DNA of 64,000 nucleotides from positions 1,364,001 through 1,428,000 of the forward strand of contig OY969816.1 in the NCBI GenBank assembly GCA_963703385.1, written 5' to 3'. A program made the translations under genes and the position numbers. This document shows positions 25,159 to 34,984 of this stretch, one piece after another (position 1 is the first letter of the stretch; every line of letters begins with the position of its first letter). This stretch comes from Rhodoblastus sp963703385. Lineage in GTDB: Bacteria; Pseudomonadota; Alphaproteobacteria; Rhizobiales; Beijerinckiaceae. The notes below the pieces were generated by a model. The model was not told the DNA's origin and searched no databases. It saw only the letters and a program-made list of their open reading frames with translations.

Positions 25159-26364
25159 TCAGGCCTTTTCGATTCCCGCCTGGACCTCCGCCGTCCTGTT
25201 CCGCCGCTGCGCCGGGCGGCGCATGCCAGCCGCGACCGCCAGCCAGATCAGCGTCAGCGCGACGGTCAGGCCGAGCACGCCGAAAACGCCCTTCGCCGCG
25301 AACATCATCCCCCCGGCGGCGCCGCCGACGAAAATCCCGAGGAACTGCGAGCTCGAATAGACGCCGGTGGCGGCGCCCTTGGCGGTGGCGGGCGCGACTT
25401 TGGTCACCAGCGACGGCAACATCGCCTCCATGGCGTTGAAGGCGGTGAAAAAGGCCGTCATCGCCGCGACGACGGCGACGGCGCTCGACGGCGCGGCGGC
25501 AAGCGCCGCCAGACTCGCGGCGATCACGGCGATCGAGGCGACGAAAACCTCTTTCATGCGTCCGCGGGTCTCGGCGACGATGATCGCGGGAACCATCAGC
25601 GTCATGGCCACGGCCATGACCGGAAGATAGAATTTCCACTCGTCCCCGGCCTGCAAATGCAACGCATTCTTCAAAACCGACGGAATGGCCAAAAAACTCG
25701 CCGTCAGGACGGCGTGGAGGATGAAGATGGCGAAATCGAGCCGCAGCAATTCGCCGTCCTGCAACACCCGCTTGAAGGTCGGCCAGTTGACGCCGCGGGA
25801 AACGGTGTGATCGGGCGTCGGCGTCAGCAGCAGCGTGATCGCGACGCCGGCGAGGGCGAATCCGGCGGTGATCCAGAACATCCCGGACAACCCATAGGCC
25901 GCGGCGAGCGGCGGGCCGACGAGAACGGCGAAGGCGAAGGAAAAGCCGATGGTGATCCCGACCACCGCCATGGCGCGGGTTCGCACCTCTTCGCGGGTGA
26001 GATCCGCCACCATGGCCAGGATCGATGAGCCGACGGCGCCGCCTCCCTGCAGAATGCGGCCGAGCATGACGCCCTCGATCGAGGTGGCGAGCGCGGCCAC
26101 GACGCTGCCGAAGCCAAACAGCAACAGGCCGCCGACGATCACCTTCTTGCGGCCGATATGGTCGGAGAGCAGCCCGAGCGGGATCTGGAGCAGGCCCTGC
26201 GTCAGCCCGTAGGCGCCGAGCGCGAGCCCGATCATTCGCGGGTTCGCGCCGGACAGGCCGCGGGCGTATTGCATGAAGATCGGATAGATCATGAACAGGC
26301 CAAGCAACCGCGTCGCGAATACGGCGGCAAGGGAAATCGTGGCGCGAAGTTCGGTTTTGTTCAT
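25159..26364 (-). CDS. MFS transporter, YajR-like drug/solute exporter
   Basis: 401 residues with twelve hydrophobic segments. The N-terminal IYPIFMQYARGLSG and QGLLQIPLGLLSDHIGRKKVI (MFS motif A after TM2) plus GRILQGGGAVGSSILAMVADLTREEVRTRAMA resemble the YajR/YcaD-type branch. It lacks the C-terminal YAM domain of E. coli YajR. The substrate is unknown. It is transcribed away from the histidine kinase gene. Confidence 0.85.
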   Translation of the reverse strand: MNKTELRATISLAAVFATRLLGLFMIYPIFMQYARGLSGANPRMIGLALGAYGLTQGLLQIPLGLLSDHIGRKKVIVGGLLLFGFGSVVAALATSIEGVMLGRILQGGGAVGSSILAMVADLTREEVRTRAMAVVGITIGFSFAFAVLVGPPLAAAYGLSGMFWITAGFALAGVAITLLLTPTPDHTVSRGVNWPTFKRVLQDGELLRLDFAIFILHAVLTASFLAIPSVLKNALHLQAGDEWKFYLPVMAVAMTLMVPAIIVAETRGRMKEVFVASIAVIAASLAALAAAPSSAVAVVAAMTAFFTAFNAMEAMLPSLVTKVAPATAKGAATGVYSSSQFLGIFVGGAAGGMMFAAKGVFGVLGLTVALTLIWLAVAAGMRRPAQRRNRTAEVQAGIEKA

Positions 26365-26906
26365 CGGGTCGTCCCTGTGCGCGCTTCAGCGACTCCGCCC
26401 CGGCCGGTCGGGCGTTGCGCGCCGTTTTCTTCCTGGGCGGGAACTCGTTGGCGCGCCGACGATTTCCCGCCAAAATCTGTTGGCTCGGTATTGGCTCCGG
26501 CAGGATCGTCGTCCGAAGACTCCGTCCGCCTTCCGCCAAACCAGGCTGGCCGCCGTTGCTCTAGCGCGCGGGCGCAGGGTCAGGCAAATAAATTTCCTTT
26601 CACATTTGCCGCCCGCGAACCTTCAGCCGGGCGCCGCCCGCAAGGGAACGGTGCGAAGACCCGTTCCTTGCCGGACAGATCCGCTCGGCGCCAGGCCGGC
26701 AGGCGGCGCCCAATTGGGATTTGCGCCCATATGGTGTAGAAAGAGCCCTTCCCGGACGACGGGCCGTTGCTTAATGCTCGTTTTTTCGGTCGCGCGATTT
26801 TTTGTCGAGCCATTTGGGCAGGTGCAGCGTGCGGCATGAGGGGCAATCTGAATTCGCCGCCGGGGATCACGGCGATCCCGACAGGGACGCAGGCGACTGG
26901 CTGTCC
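26365..26906. other. Gap of about 540 bases with no convincing gene
   Basis: The divergent region between the MFS gene and the hybrid kinase. Frames here are shadows without protein-like composition. It contains an AT-richer patch around 26580-26600 and T runs at 26790-26815, and probably holds both promoters; I cannot place boxes with confidence. Confidence 0.5.
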
Positions 26907-29582
26907 ATGACACGGGCGCCGCTGGCCAGAATCGCCGCTCTGCGCCGCCGGGCGCCGCTCGCCTTTCCCCTCGGCGTCGGACTGCTCGCCGCCGCGGCCG
27001 GCGTCGGCGGCCAGGCCGGCCTGATCGCGGCGCGCGCCGCTTCGTCGCCGTTCCTGGCGCTCTATCCGGCCATGATCGCCGCGGCTGTGGCTGGCGGCTT
27101 TCGCGCCGGCTTCACGGCGCTGATCCTCGGCGGCGCCGGCGCCGAGGCTTTGGCCTTCACGTTGGACGCGCCCTTCGACGGCCCGGCGCTGCTGATCTTC
27201 GTTCTGTGCGGCCTCGCCGTCGCCTTGGCGGCCGAGGCGCTCCACCGCATTTTCGGCGAGCTTCGCGCCGCCGAGGGGCGGCTGGAGCTTCAGGCGCGGA
27301 TTTCCGCGCTCGACGAGCACGCGATCGTCGAAGTGACCGACCAGAATGGCGCGATTACCTACGCCAACGACAAATTCTGCGCGATTTCCCAATTTTCGCG
27401 CGATGAACTGCTCGGCCGGAACCACCGGATCATGCATTCCGGCGTCCAATCCAGGGATTTTTACAGCCGGATGTGGCGCACGATCTCGGCCGGCGATGTC
27501 TGGCGCGGGGAGGTCTGCAACGCCGCCAAGGACGGCTCCCATTATTGGGTGGACACGACCATCGTGCCCTTTCTCGACGCAAGGCGCCGCCCTCGGCAAT
27601 TCGTCGCCATTCGCACCGACATCACCGAACGCAAGCGCGCCGAATTCGCCCTTCGCGAGAGCGAGGCCGCCCTGCGCCAGAGCCAGACCCGCCTGCGCCA
27701 CGCCGCCGACGCCGGCGGCCTCACCTACGCCGAATTCGACATGATTGAGGCCCGCGTCCATGTCGCCGATAATTTCGCGCATGTCCTTGGCTATTCGCCC
27801 AGGACGCCGGCGGAGGGCCGCGAAATGGTGGAGGTCGTCAACGGGCTGCTCGATCATGTGCCTCCGGAAGACCGCCGCCGGCTGACCCTGGCCATCCAGC
27901 AGTGCCTCAACGGCGCCGCGAGCGGCCGGATCGAATATCGCGTGATCGGCGACGACAGCCAGGAGCGCTGGATCGAAAGCGTCTGGAGCAGCGAGATCGA
28001 CGCGAGCGGCAAGCCGGAGCGCATTTTCGTCACCGATCTCGACATCACCCGGCTTCGCGCGGCCGAAAACGCCCTGCGCGAGAGCGAGAAGAATTTCCGA
28101 TCGCTCGCCAACGCGATTCCGCAACTGGTCTGGATCGCCTCGCCCGAAGGCGAAATCACCTGGCTCAACGAACGCTGGTACGACTATACCGGCGCCCCGC
28201 CCGGCCAGCCCGCCCCTCTGAGCTGGATCTCCTGTGTCGATCCCGACAGCCTGTCCGCCATTTTCGAGCGCTGGTCGGACTCGATCGCCACCGGACGCCC
28301 GCTGGGCATGATCATCCCCCTGCGCGGCGCCGACGGCAGGTTCAGGCCATTCCTGACTCGCGTCATGCCGCATCGCGACGCCGACGGCCGCATCGTGCAA
28401 TGGTTCGGCGCCGCCACCGAGATCACCGAGCAGAAGGAGCTTGAGGAAGCCCTGCGGGCGGCGACGCTCGAAGCCGAGCGCGCCAACAGGGCCAAGTCCA
28501 AATTCCTCGCCTCGGCCAGCCACGACTTGCGCCAGCCGGTGCAGTCGCTGGTGCTGCTGCTCGCCCTGATCGAACGCCAGGTCTCCGCCATTCCCAAGGC
28601 GCTGGAGACGGTGGGAATGATGAAACAGGCGCTCGGCGGGCTGAACGGGCTGCTGACCGCCATCCTCGACATTTCCCGGCTCGACGCCGGCGTGGTCGCG
28701 CCGGCGATCGACTCGGTCGATCTCGGCGCCCTGCTCGGCCGCCTGTCGTCGGAATATGAGCCCAAGGCCGCCGACAAGGGCCTGGAGCTGCGGTTGATCA
28801 AGCGCCCGCTCCACGCCCTCGCCGACCCCTCGCTTCTGGAGCGCGCCCTGCGCAACCTGATCGAGAACGCCTTCCGCTACACCCCGAACGGCGGCGTGCT
28901 GATCGGCCTGCGCCGGCGCGGCGACCGCGTGCGGATCGATGTGGTGGACACCGGCGTCGGCGTGCCGAAGGAAAAACAGCAGGAAATTTTCGAGGAGTTC
29001 ATCCAGCTCAACAACCCCGGCCGCGATCTCGGCAAAGGCCTCGGCCTTGGGCTGGCGATCGTCGCCCGCCTCGCCCATCTGCTCGACGCCCAGATCGAGG
29101 TCAGCTCAAGGGTCGGGCGCGGCTCGCGCTTCTCGCTGTCCCTGCCCGCCGCGGAAGGCGCCCAGACGTCCGAGGCCCAGCCGGCGCATTATGAAGATCC
29201 CCGCGGCCGCATCCTGATCATCGAGGACAATCTGATCCTGCGCCACGGGCTGGAAAATATCGTGCGCAAATGGGGCTGCGAGACTTTTGCCGCGTCGAGC
29301 GGCGAAGAGGCCCTGGAGATCGCCGCCTCGCGCCTTTGGCGTCTCGACGCCCTGTTGAGCGATTATCGCCTCGGCGCGGGCCTGAACGGCGTTGAGGCGG
29401 CCAAGGAGATCGCGCGGCGCGCCGGCCATGATTTTCCGACCCTGATCCTCACCGGCGACACCGCGACCGAGCATATCGCCGAAATCGCATCGAGCGGCTT
29501 CGAACTGCTGCACAAGCCGGTGAGCGCGGAACAATTGCGACGCAAACTCTCGCGGCTTCTGAGGAGCGAAGCGGCGCATTAG
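26907..29582 (+). CDS. Hybrid sensor histidine kinase, membrane-anchored, PAS x3 - HisKA - HATPase - REC
   Basis: 891 residues from ATG 26907 (MTRAPLARIAAL). The first about 110 residues hold several hydrophobic segments like a DUF4118/MASE-type sensor. Three PAS units follow (about 130-245, 255-370, 390-510; ITYANDKFCAISQFSRDELLG is typical), then HisKA with phospho-acceptor H539 in ASASHDLRQPVQSL. The ATPase has NLIENAFRYTPNGG and DTGVGVPKEK and GLGLGLAIVARL. A C-terminal receiver has its Asp at D819 (LLSDYRLG). The HDLRQP form marks a distinct hybrid-kinase group. The signal is unknown; a single-domain regulator lies convergent next door. Confidence 0.93.
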   Translation: MTRAPLARIAALRRRAPLAFPLGVGLLAAAAGVGGQAGLIAARAASSPFLALYPAMIAAAVAGGFRAGFTALILGGAGAEALAFTLDAPFDGPALLIFVLCGLAVALAAEALHRIFGELRAAEGRLELQARISALDEHAIVEVTDQNGAITYANDKFCAISQFSRDELLGRNHRIMHSGVQSRDFYSRMWRTISAGDVWRGEVCNAAKDGSHYWVDTTIVPFLDARRRPRQFVAIRTDITERKRAEFALRESEAALRQSQTRLRHAADAGGLTYAEFDMIEARVHVADNFAHVLGYSPRTPAEGREMVEVVNGLLDHVPPEDRRRLTLAIQQCLNGAASGRIEYRVIGDDSQERWIESVWSSEIDASGKPERIFVTDLDITRLRAAENALRESEKNFRSLANAIPQLVWIASPEGEITWLNERWYDYTGAPPGQPAPLSWISCVDPDSLSAIFERWSDSIATGRPLGMIIPLRGADGRFRPFLTRVMPHRDADGRIVQWFGAATEITEQKELEEALRAATLEAERANRAKSKFLASASHDLRQPVQSLVLLLALIERQVSAIPKALETVGMMKQALGGLNGLLTAILDISRLDAGVVAPAIDSVDLGALLGRLSSEYEPKAADKGLELRLIKRPLHALADPSLLERALRNLIENAFRYTPNGGVLIGLRRRGDRVRIDVVDTGVGVPKEKQQEIFEEFIQLNNPGRDLGKGLGLGLAIVARLAHLLDAQIEVSSRVGRGSRFSLSLPAAEGAQTSEAQPAHYEDPRGRILIIEDNLILRHGLENIVRKWGCETFAASSGEEALEIAASRLWRLDALLSDYRLGAGLNGVEAAKEIARRAGHDFPTLILTGDTATEHIAEIASSGFELLHKPVSAEQLRRKLSRLLRSEAAH

Positions 29583-29630
29583 TTTCCGCGGGACGGCCGC
29601 GCATTCCGCATCGATCATGGGGAATACCCA

Positions 29631-30002
29631 TCATTTGCCGCCGCGCATGGCGACAAGGCGATCGATCATGCGCTGCAAATCCTCGAACTGGAACGGTTTG
29701 GTCAGGATCGGGGCGTCGCGATAGCCGGGGGCGACGCCGCCCAGGCCATGGCCGGTGACGAAGGCGTAAGGCACGCCGTTCAGCGCCAGGGCGTCGGCGA
29801 CCGGATAGGACTCTCCTCGGCCGAGCGCGACATCGAGCAAAGCGCCGTCGAGCGCATCGCCTTCCTTCTCGACCAGTTCCAGCGCCGCCTCGAGCGTCCG
29901 CGCCGGCCCGACCACCTCGCAGCCGGATTCCGACAGCCACTCGGAGACCAGGATCGCCAGGATCGGATCGTCGTCAACCAGCAGCAGACGCGGCGCCATC
30001 AT
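29631..30002 (-). CDS. Single-domain response regulator
   Basis: 123 residues, only a receiver domain. LLLVDDDPILAILVSEWL holds the acidic pair, D57 in GALLDVALG is the likely phosphorylation site, FVTGHG the switch Thr, and LTKPFQ the conserved Lys. With a GGGAGGT site overlapping the first ATG, the second ATG (29999) may be the true start. No output domain, so it probably acts by phosphotransfer or protein contact, perhaps with the neighbouring hybrid kinase (inferred). Confidence 0.88.
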   Translation of the reverse strand: MMAPRLLLVDDDPILAILVSEWLSESGCEVVGPARTLEAALELVEKEGDALDGALLDVALGRGESYPVADALALNGVPYAFVTGHGLGGVAPGYRDAPILTKPFQFEDLQRMIDRLVAMRGGK

Positions 30003-30257
30003 ACCTCCCGCGCGGGATCGGCCCGGAAAAGCTTAGCAGTTCTTTGGCGGCGCGGCCAAGTTAATTAGCTATCGACAGCGCGCGCTTCGTTTTTCGGAAA
30101 AATGAAAATTGTTTTCGTTCTGTTCGCAGCCGGCGCGGTTTTGTGCTAATCACGCCGGCGACAAGCGGCGTCCGGCCGCGCCTTTCCCGATTCGCGCGAA
30201 TGGGGGAAAATGTGTGGTTGCGGGACGATTTGCCCCCGATGAGATTTTCGCTGGATC

Positions 30258-32294
30258 ATGGCCGAACAGGATCTTTTTGGCGCGCCCAAGCCGGCGCCGA
30301 CGAAAAAAGTCGAAGTGAAAAAGGCGTCCGCCACCGTTTCACTGGGCGAGGCCGGCTATACGGCCGCCTCGATCGAGGTGCTGGAAGGGCTTGAGCCGGT
30401 GCGGCGGCGCCCCGGCATGTATATTGGCGGGACCGACGAGACCGGCCTCCACCATCTCTTCGCCGAAGTGCTCGACAATGCGATGGACGAGGCCGTCGCC
30501 GGCTATGCGACCCGGATCGACGTCGTGATGGATGACGAAGGTTTTCTGTCCGTGACCGACAACGGGCGCGGCGTCCCGATCGACCCGCATCCGAAATTCC
30601 CGAAGAAATCGGCGCTCGAGGTCATCATGACGACCTTGCACGCCGGCGGCAAATTCGATTCCGGCGCCTATCAGACCTCCGGCGGCCTCCATGGCGTCGG
30701 CGTTTCCGTGGTCAACGCCCTGGCGGAGCGGCTCGAAGTGGAAGTGGCGCGCGGGCAGACCCTCTACCGCCAGATTTTTTCACGCGGCGCGCCGCTCGGC
30801 GGGCTGGAAACCATCGGTCGCGCGCCCAACCGGCGCGGGACCAAGGTGCGTTTCAAGGCGGACCCCGAAATTTTCCGCGAGAAATCCACCTTTTCGCCCG
30901 CGCGCGTTTTCAAGATGGCGCGGGCCAAGGCCTATCTGTTCGGCGGCGTCGAAATCCGCTGGAAATGCGCGGAATCCCTGCTCGACGCCACCGGCAAGAC
31001 GCCGCCCGAGGCCGTGTTCCATTTCCCCGGCGGCCTCAAGGACTATCTCGCCGCCGACATCGAGGGAAAGCCGCTGGTCGCCGAGCAGTTCTTCACCGGC
31101 CGGGTGGAAAAGCCCGAGCGGCACGGCTCGCTCGAATGGGCGGTGACCTGGCTGGCCGAGGACGACGGCTCCATCCATTCCTATTGCAACACCATTCCGA
31201 CCCCGGACGGCGGATCCCACGAATCCGGCCTGAGGCTCGCCCTGCTGCGCGGCCTCAAGGACCATGCCGAGCGCATCGGCCAGGGCAAGCGCGCCTCCGC
31301 CGTGACCGCCGAGGACCTGATGGCCGGCTGCGCCGCCATGGTCTCGGTCTTCATCCGCGAGCCGGAGTTCCAGGGCCAGAACAAGAGCCGGCTGATGAGC
31401 GCCGAGGCTTCGCGCATCGTCGAGAACGCCATGCGCGACGCTTTCGACCATTGGCTCGCGGGTTCTCCCGCCCAGGCCAAGGCCCTGGTCGACTGGGCGA
31501 TCGAGCGCACCGAGGAGCGTCTGCGCCGCCGCGCCGAAAAGGACGTCGCGCGCAAGAGCCCGACCCGCAAGCTGCGCCTGCCCGGAAAACTCGCGGATTG
31601 CAGCAACAATTCGGCGCAGGGCTCCGAACTTTTCATCGTCGAAGGCGATTCGGCGGGCGGCTCGGCCAAACAGGCGCGCGACCGCGCCAATCAGGCGGTT
31701 TTGCCTTTGCGCGGAAAGATTTTGAACGTCGCCAGTTCATCGCGCGAGAAAATGGCGGCCAACCAGCAGCTTGGCGACCTGATCCAGGCGCTCGGCGTCG
31801 CGACCGGCTCGCATTACCGCGCCGAGGAGCTGCGTTACGACAAGGTCATCATCATGACCGACGCCGACGTCGACGGCGCCCATATCGCCTCGCTGCTGAT
31901 CACCTTTTTCTACCGGCAGATGCCCAAGCTGATCGACCAGGGCCATCTCTATCTCGCCGTGCCGCCGCTCTACAAGCTCAGCCAGGGCGCCAAGGTCGCC
32001 TACGCCCGCGACGATTTTCACCGCGACGAACTGTTGAAAAAGGAATTTTCCGGGCGCGGAAAAGTGGAGATCAGCCGGTTCAAGGGGCTGGGCGAAATGA
32101 TGCCGGCCCAGCTCAAGGAAACCACCATGTCGCGCGCTTCGCGCACCCTGCTGCGCGTCGGCATCGTCGAGGAGGACCGCGAGGAGACGGCGGAATTGGT
32201 CGAGCGCCTGATGGGAGCCAAGCCGGAGGCGCGTTTCGCTTTCCTCCAGGAGCGCGCGGCCTTCGCGGCGGCGGCGGACCTCGTGGATCTCTGA
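30258..32294 (+). CDS. parE: DNA topoisomerase IV subunit B
   Basis: 678 residues. The GHKL ATPase part has GLEPVRRRPGMYIGGTD and EVLDNAMDEAVAGYA, with GRGVPIDPHPK. The TOPRIM part has IVEGDSAGGSAKQARD and DADVDGAHIASLL. The length and the GLHHLFAEVLDNAMDEA form fit alphaproteobacterial ParE rather than GyrB (about 800 residues). Together with ParC it decatenates chromosomes. ParC is not in this window. Confidence 0.95.
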   Translation: MAEQDLFGAPKPAPTKKVEVKKASATVSLGEAGYTAASIEVLEGLEPVRRRPGMYIGGTDETGLHHLFAEVLDNAMDEAVAGYATRIDVVMDDEGFLSVTDNGRGVPIDPHPKFPKKSALEVIMTTLHAGGKFDSGAYQTSGGLHGVGVSVVNALAERLEVEVARGQTLYRQIFSRGAPLGGLETIGRAPNRRGTKVRFKADPEIFREKSTFSPARVFKMARAKAYLFGGVEIRWKCAESLLDATGKTPPEAVFHFPGGLKDYLAADIEGKPLVAEQFFTGRVEKPERHGSLEWAVTWLAEDDGSIHSYCNTIPTPDGGSHESGLRLALLRGLKDHAERIGQGKRASAVTAEDLMAGCAAMVSVFIREPEFQGQNKSRLMSAEASRIVENAMRDAFDHWLAGSPAQAKALVDWAIERTEERLRRRAEKDVARKSPTRKLRLPGKLADCSNNSAQGSELFIVEGDSAGGSAKQARDRANQAVLPLRGKILNVASSSREKMAANQQLGDLIQALGVATGSHYRAEELRYDKVIIMTDADVDGAHIASLLITFFYRQMPKLIDQGHLYLAVPPLYKLSQGAKVAYARDDFHRDELLKKEFSGRGKVEISRFKGLGEMMPAQLKETTMSRASRTLLRVGIVEEDREETAELVERLMGAKPEARFAFLQERAAFAAAADLVDL

Positions 32295-32365
32295 CCGCGA
32301 GGGTCGTCCGCCTGGAATTCGGGCGTGGAAAAATTCGCGCATGACATCAAATTCCGGAGCCAATC

Positions 32366-32902
32366 ATGCGACAAACGACGGAAAACAAGAAATTTGCGCC
32401 TTCGGTCATCCTGCTGCATTGGCTGATGGCCCTGATGATCTTCGGCCTCTACGCCGTGGGATTGAGCGTCGATTCTTTCGCCAAGCCGGTGCGCCCCATG
32501 GTGGTCAACATCCATGCCGTCGTCGGGCTGGCGCTGCTCGTCCTGCTCGCCCTCCGCATCGTGGCCCGCAAGGCCACACCCACGCCGGACTATCCCGGCA
32601 GCATGGGTCCGATCTTCCGCGTCGCCGCCGCCGCCGGCCACGGCCTGCTCTATCTGCTGATGCTGGTCGTCCCGCTGGTCGGCCTCGCCACTTTTCTGCG
32701 CGCGGGTCGGACGCTCGACCTCGGGCTGATGCAGATTCCCTCGCCGTTCGCCGCCAATCGCGACCTCGCCCATCAGCTCCAGGAAATCCATCAGCTGCTT
32801 GCGCATCTGCTGATCGCGACCGTCGTCGGCCATGCGCTCATCGCGCTCTATCATCAGTTCATCCTGGGCGACGGGATCCTGGAGCGGATCAAGCTGCGGT
32901 AA
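32366..32902 (+). CDS. Cytochrome b561 family protein
   Basis: 178 residues with four membrane helices and histidines placed for two b hemes: ILLHWLMALMIF, VNIHAVVGLALL, AAAGHGLLYLLML and EIHQLLAHLLIATVVGHALIAL. It resembles the YodB/CybB di-heme quinol oxidase-like proteins of the inner membrane, which in some bacteria oxidise quinol with superoxide as acceptor. A GGAG site lies in front of the ATG. Confidence 0.91.
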   Translation: MRQTTENKKFAPSVILLHWLMALMIFGLYAVGLSVDSFAKPVRPMVVNIHAVVGLALLVLLALRIVARKATPTPDYPGSMGPIFRVAAAAGHGLLYLLMLVVPLVGLATFLRAGRTLDLGLMQIPSPFAANRDLAHQLQEIHQLLAHLLIATVVGHALIALYHQFILGDGILERIKLR

Positions 32903-32976
32903 TTCGCCGGCTGCCGCTAACCTGCCGTTTACCTTGAAGACCGATAAGGATTCTCGGGTCAGGTCGGGAGCGCAGC

Positions 32977-33240
32977 ATGTCCGTCATGAAATCGTTCAGA
33001 GAGGACAATCGAGGATCAACCATCGACAAGATCGCGCTGTTTTGCGCCGTCGTCGCGATCATCAGCGTGCTGGGCGCCCATGGTCTGGACATGCTGGCGC
33101 AGAACGGCGCCCTGCCGGTCATCGCCTTCCACCATGCCGGCGGCCATCCCGACGTCGATTACAGCGCGACCGGCTCGATCCCCGACCGCGCCGAGCGGAC
33201 CCAGCTCAATCCCTGCCGCGACAATGGCGGCGACCGCTGA
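32977..33240 (+). CDS. Small hypothetical protein with one membrane segment
   Basis: 87 residues, GGGAG ribosome site. Residues 10-40 (DNRGSTIDKIALFCAVVAII) show a polar Gly-Ser-Thr lead followed by a hydrophobic helix, which recalls Flp/TadE-type pilin precursors, but no tad genes are near and the tail is polar. I do not assign a family. It follows the cytochrome b561 gene by 74 bases. Confidence 0.65.
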   Translation: MSVMKSFREDNRGSTIDKIALFCAVVAIISVLGAHGLDMLAQNGALPVIAFHHAGGHPDVDYSATGSIPDRAERTQLNPCRDNGGDR

Positions 33241-33487
33241 AATTTCAGAAATTCATTGACTTTGGCGTTGCGTGGCCTAATGGTCCGCGTGGCGCTTTGG
33301 ATTCGCGCGCGCCCGTCGTTTCAGAACTATTCGCCATTCAGCGGGGACAAGCTCCCGCGCGGGGCAAACGGCGTTACGATCCCATGCCGGCTTTGGGCCG
33401 TTATTCGCTCCAAGGACATGATCGTCAGGGTCGGCGTCCAGGAGCTGCAACAAAGACGCGATCCGCTCAACCCGATTTGGACCCCTA

Positions 33488-34984
33488 ATGCAATTTACCA
33501 ACCTCGGCCTCAGCGAAAAGGTGCTGCGCGCCGTTGAAAAATCCGGTTACACCACGCCGACGCCGATCCAGGCGCAGGCCATCCCTCTTGCCCTCGCCGG
33601 CCGCGACGTGCTCGGCATCGCCCAGACCGGCACCGGCAAGACCGCCGCCTTCACCCTGCCCATGCTGTCCCGGCTGGAGCAGGGCCGCGCCCGCGCCCGC
33701 GTGCCGCGCACCCTCATTCTGGAGCCGACCCGCGAGCTCGCCGCCCAGGTCGAGGAAAGTTTCAATAAATATGGCGCCGAACACAAGCTGAACGTCGCCT
33801 TGCTGATCGGTGGCGTCTCCTTCGGCGACCAGGAAACCAAGATCATGCGCGGCGCCGACGTGCTGATCGCCACGCCCGGCCGGCTGCTGGACTTTTTCGA
33901 ACGCGGCAAGCTGCTTTTGACCGGCATAGAAATCCTGGTCATCGACGAAGCCGACCGCATGCTCGACATGGGCTTCATCCCGGACATCGAGAAGATCTGC
34001 AAGCTGGTGCCCTTCACCCGCCAGACCCTGTTCTTCTCGGCGACCATGCCGCCGGAGATCACCCGCCTGACCGAGCAATTCCTGCATAATCCGGCCCGCG
34101 TCGAAGTGGCGCGCGCCGCTAGCACCCTCTCGACCATCACCCAGGCTTTGGTCGCCTCCCATGGCGGCGGCGACAAGCGCGAGACCCTGCGCCGCCTGCT
34201 GCGCTCGGCCGAGGGCCTGAAAAACGCGATCGTGTTCTGCAATCGCAAGCGCGATGTCGCTATCGTCCACAAGAGCCTGGAAAAACACGGCTTTCCGGTC
34301 GGGGCGCTGCATGGCGACATGGATCAGGGGGCGCGCATGGCCTCGCTCGACGCCTTCAAGAATGGCGCGGTGGACATTCTGGTCTGTTCCGACGTCGCCG
34401 CGCGCGGGCTGGACATTCCCGATGTCAGCCATGTCTTCAATTTCGACGCGCCGACCCATCCGGAAGACTATGTCCATCGCATCGGCCGCACCGGGCGCGC
34501 CGGGCGCTCCGGCCACGCCGTCACCCTCGTGACCGACCACGATCTCAAATATATCGCCCAGATCGAGGCGTTGATTCAAAGGCAGATCGACTGGGAGGGG
34601 CCGCGCCTCGAAGAGTTGCCGCCGGCCGAACATGTCGAGCGCGACCGCGAGCGCGCGGCGCGCGCCGGCGAAAGGCCGCGGCGCGGCGGACGCGGCGGGC
34701 GCCAGGAAAACGAAAGAACTGGACACGGAAAAACCGGGCGCGAACGGACCGGAAGCCGCACCCGCGGCGACGGCGAGCAGCCGAGCCCGGCGCCGCGCGA
34801 GGCGGCCGAGCGCGAGGAGGCGCCGCGTTCGCGCCGCGCCAGCCGTCCGCCGGAAAACGAGCCCCGCCGCAAGGCCCCGCGCCAGCGCGAGGAGGATGAC
34901 GCCCCGGTCGTCGGCATGGGCGATCACGTCCCGAGTTTTCTGCTCCGCTCGACGCGCACCAAAACCGTCAAGACGGCGGAGTGA
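33488..34984 (+). CDS. rhlE: DEAD-box ATP-dependent RNA helicase, RhlE type
   Basis: 498 residues. The Q motif (GYTTPTPIQAQAIP), motif I AQTGTGKTAAF, Ia PTRELAAQ, II DEAD (VIDEADRMLDMGF), III SAT and VI HRIGRTGRAGR are all present in about the first 370 residues. A long Arg/Glu/Gly-rich basic tail follows, usual in RhlE/DeaD proteins and likely RNA-binding. It probably acts in ribosome assembly or RNA decay. Its 3' end overlaps the convergent cbbY gene by 17 bases. Confidence 0.92.
   Translation: MQFTNLGLSEKVLRAVEKSGYTTPTPIQAQAIPLALAGRDVLGIAQTGTGKTAAFTLPMLSRLEQGRARARVPRTLILEPTRELAAQVEESFNKYGAEHKLNVALLIGGVSFGDQETKIMRGADVLIATPGRLLDFFERGKLLLTGIEILVIDEADRMLDMGFIPDIEKICKLVPFTRQTLFFSATMPPEITRLTEQFLHNPARVEVARAASTLSTITQALVASHGGGDKRETLRRLLRSAEGLKNAIVFCNRKRDVAIVHKSLEKHGFPVGALHGDMDQGARMASLDAFKNGAVDILVCSDVAARGLDIPDVSHVFNFDAPTHPEDYVHRIGRTGRAGRSGHAVTLVTDHDLKYIAQIEALIQRQIDWEGPRLEELPPAEHVERDRERAARAGERPRRGGRGGRQENERTGHGKTGRERTGSRTRGDGEQPSPAPREAAEREEAPRSRRASRPPENEPRRKAPRQREEDDAPVVGMGDHVPSFLLRSTRTKTVKTAE

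Noticed and set aside
26580..29078. A minus-strand open frame of about 830 codons
   Set aside because: Shadow of the hybrid histidine kinase, which shows PAS, HisKA, HATPase and receiver motifs on the plus strand.
32977..33240. Flp/TadE pilin gene
   Set aside because: Only a loose resemblance in the polar lead and helix; no prepilin processing site is clear and no tad genes are near.
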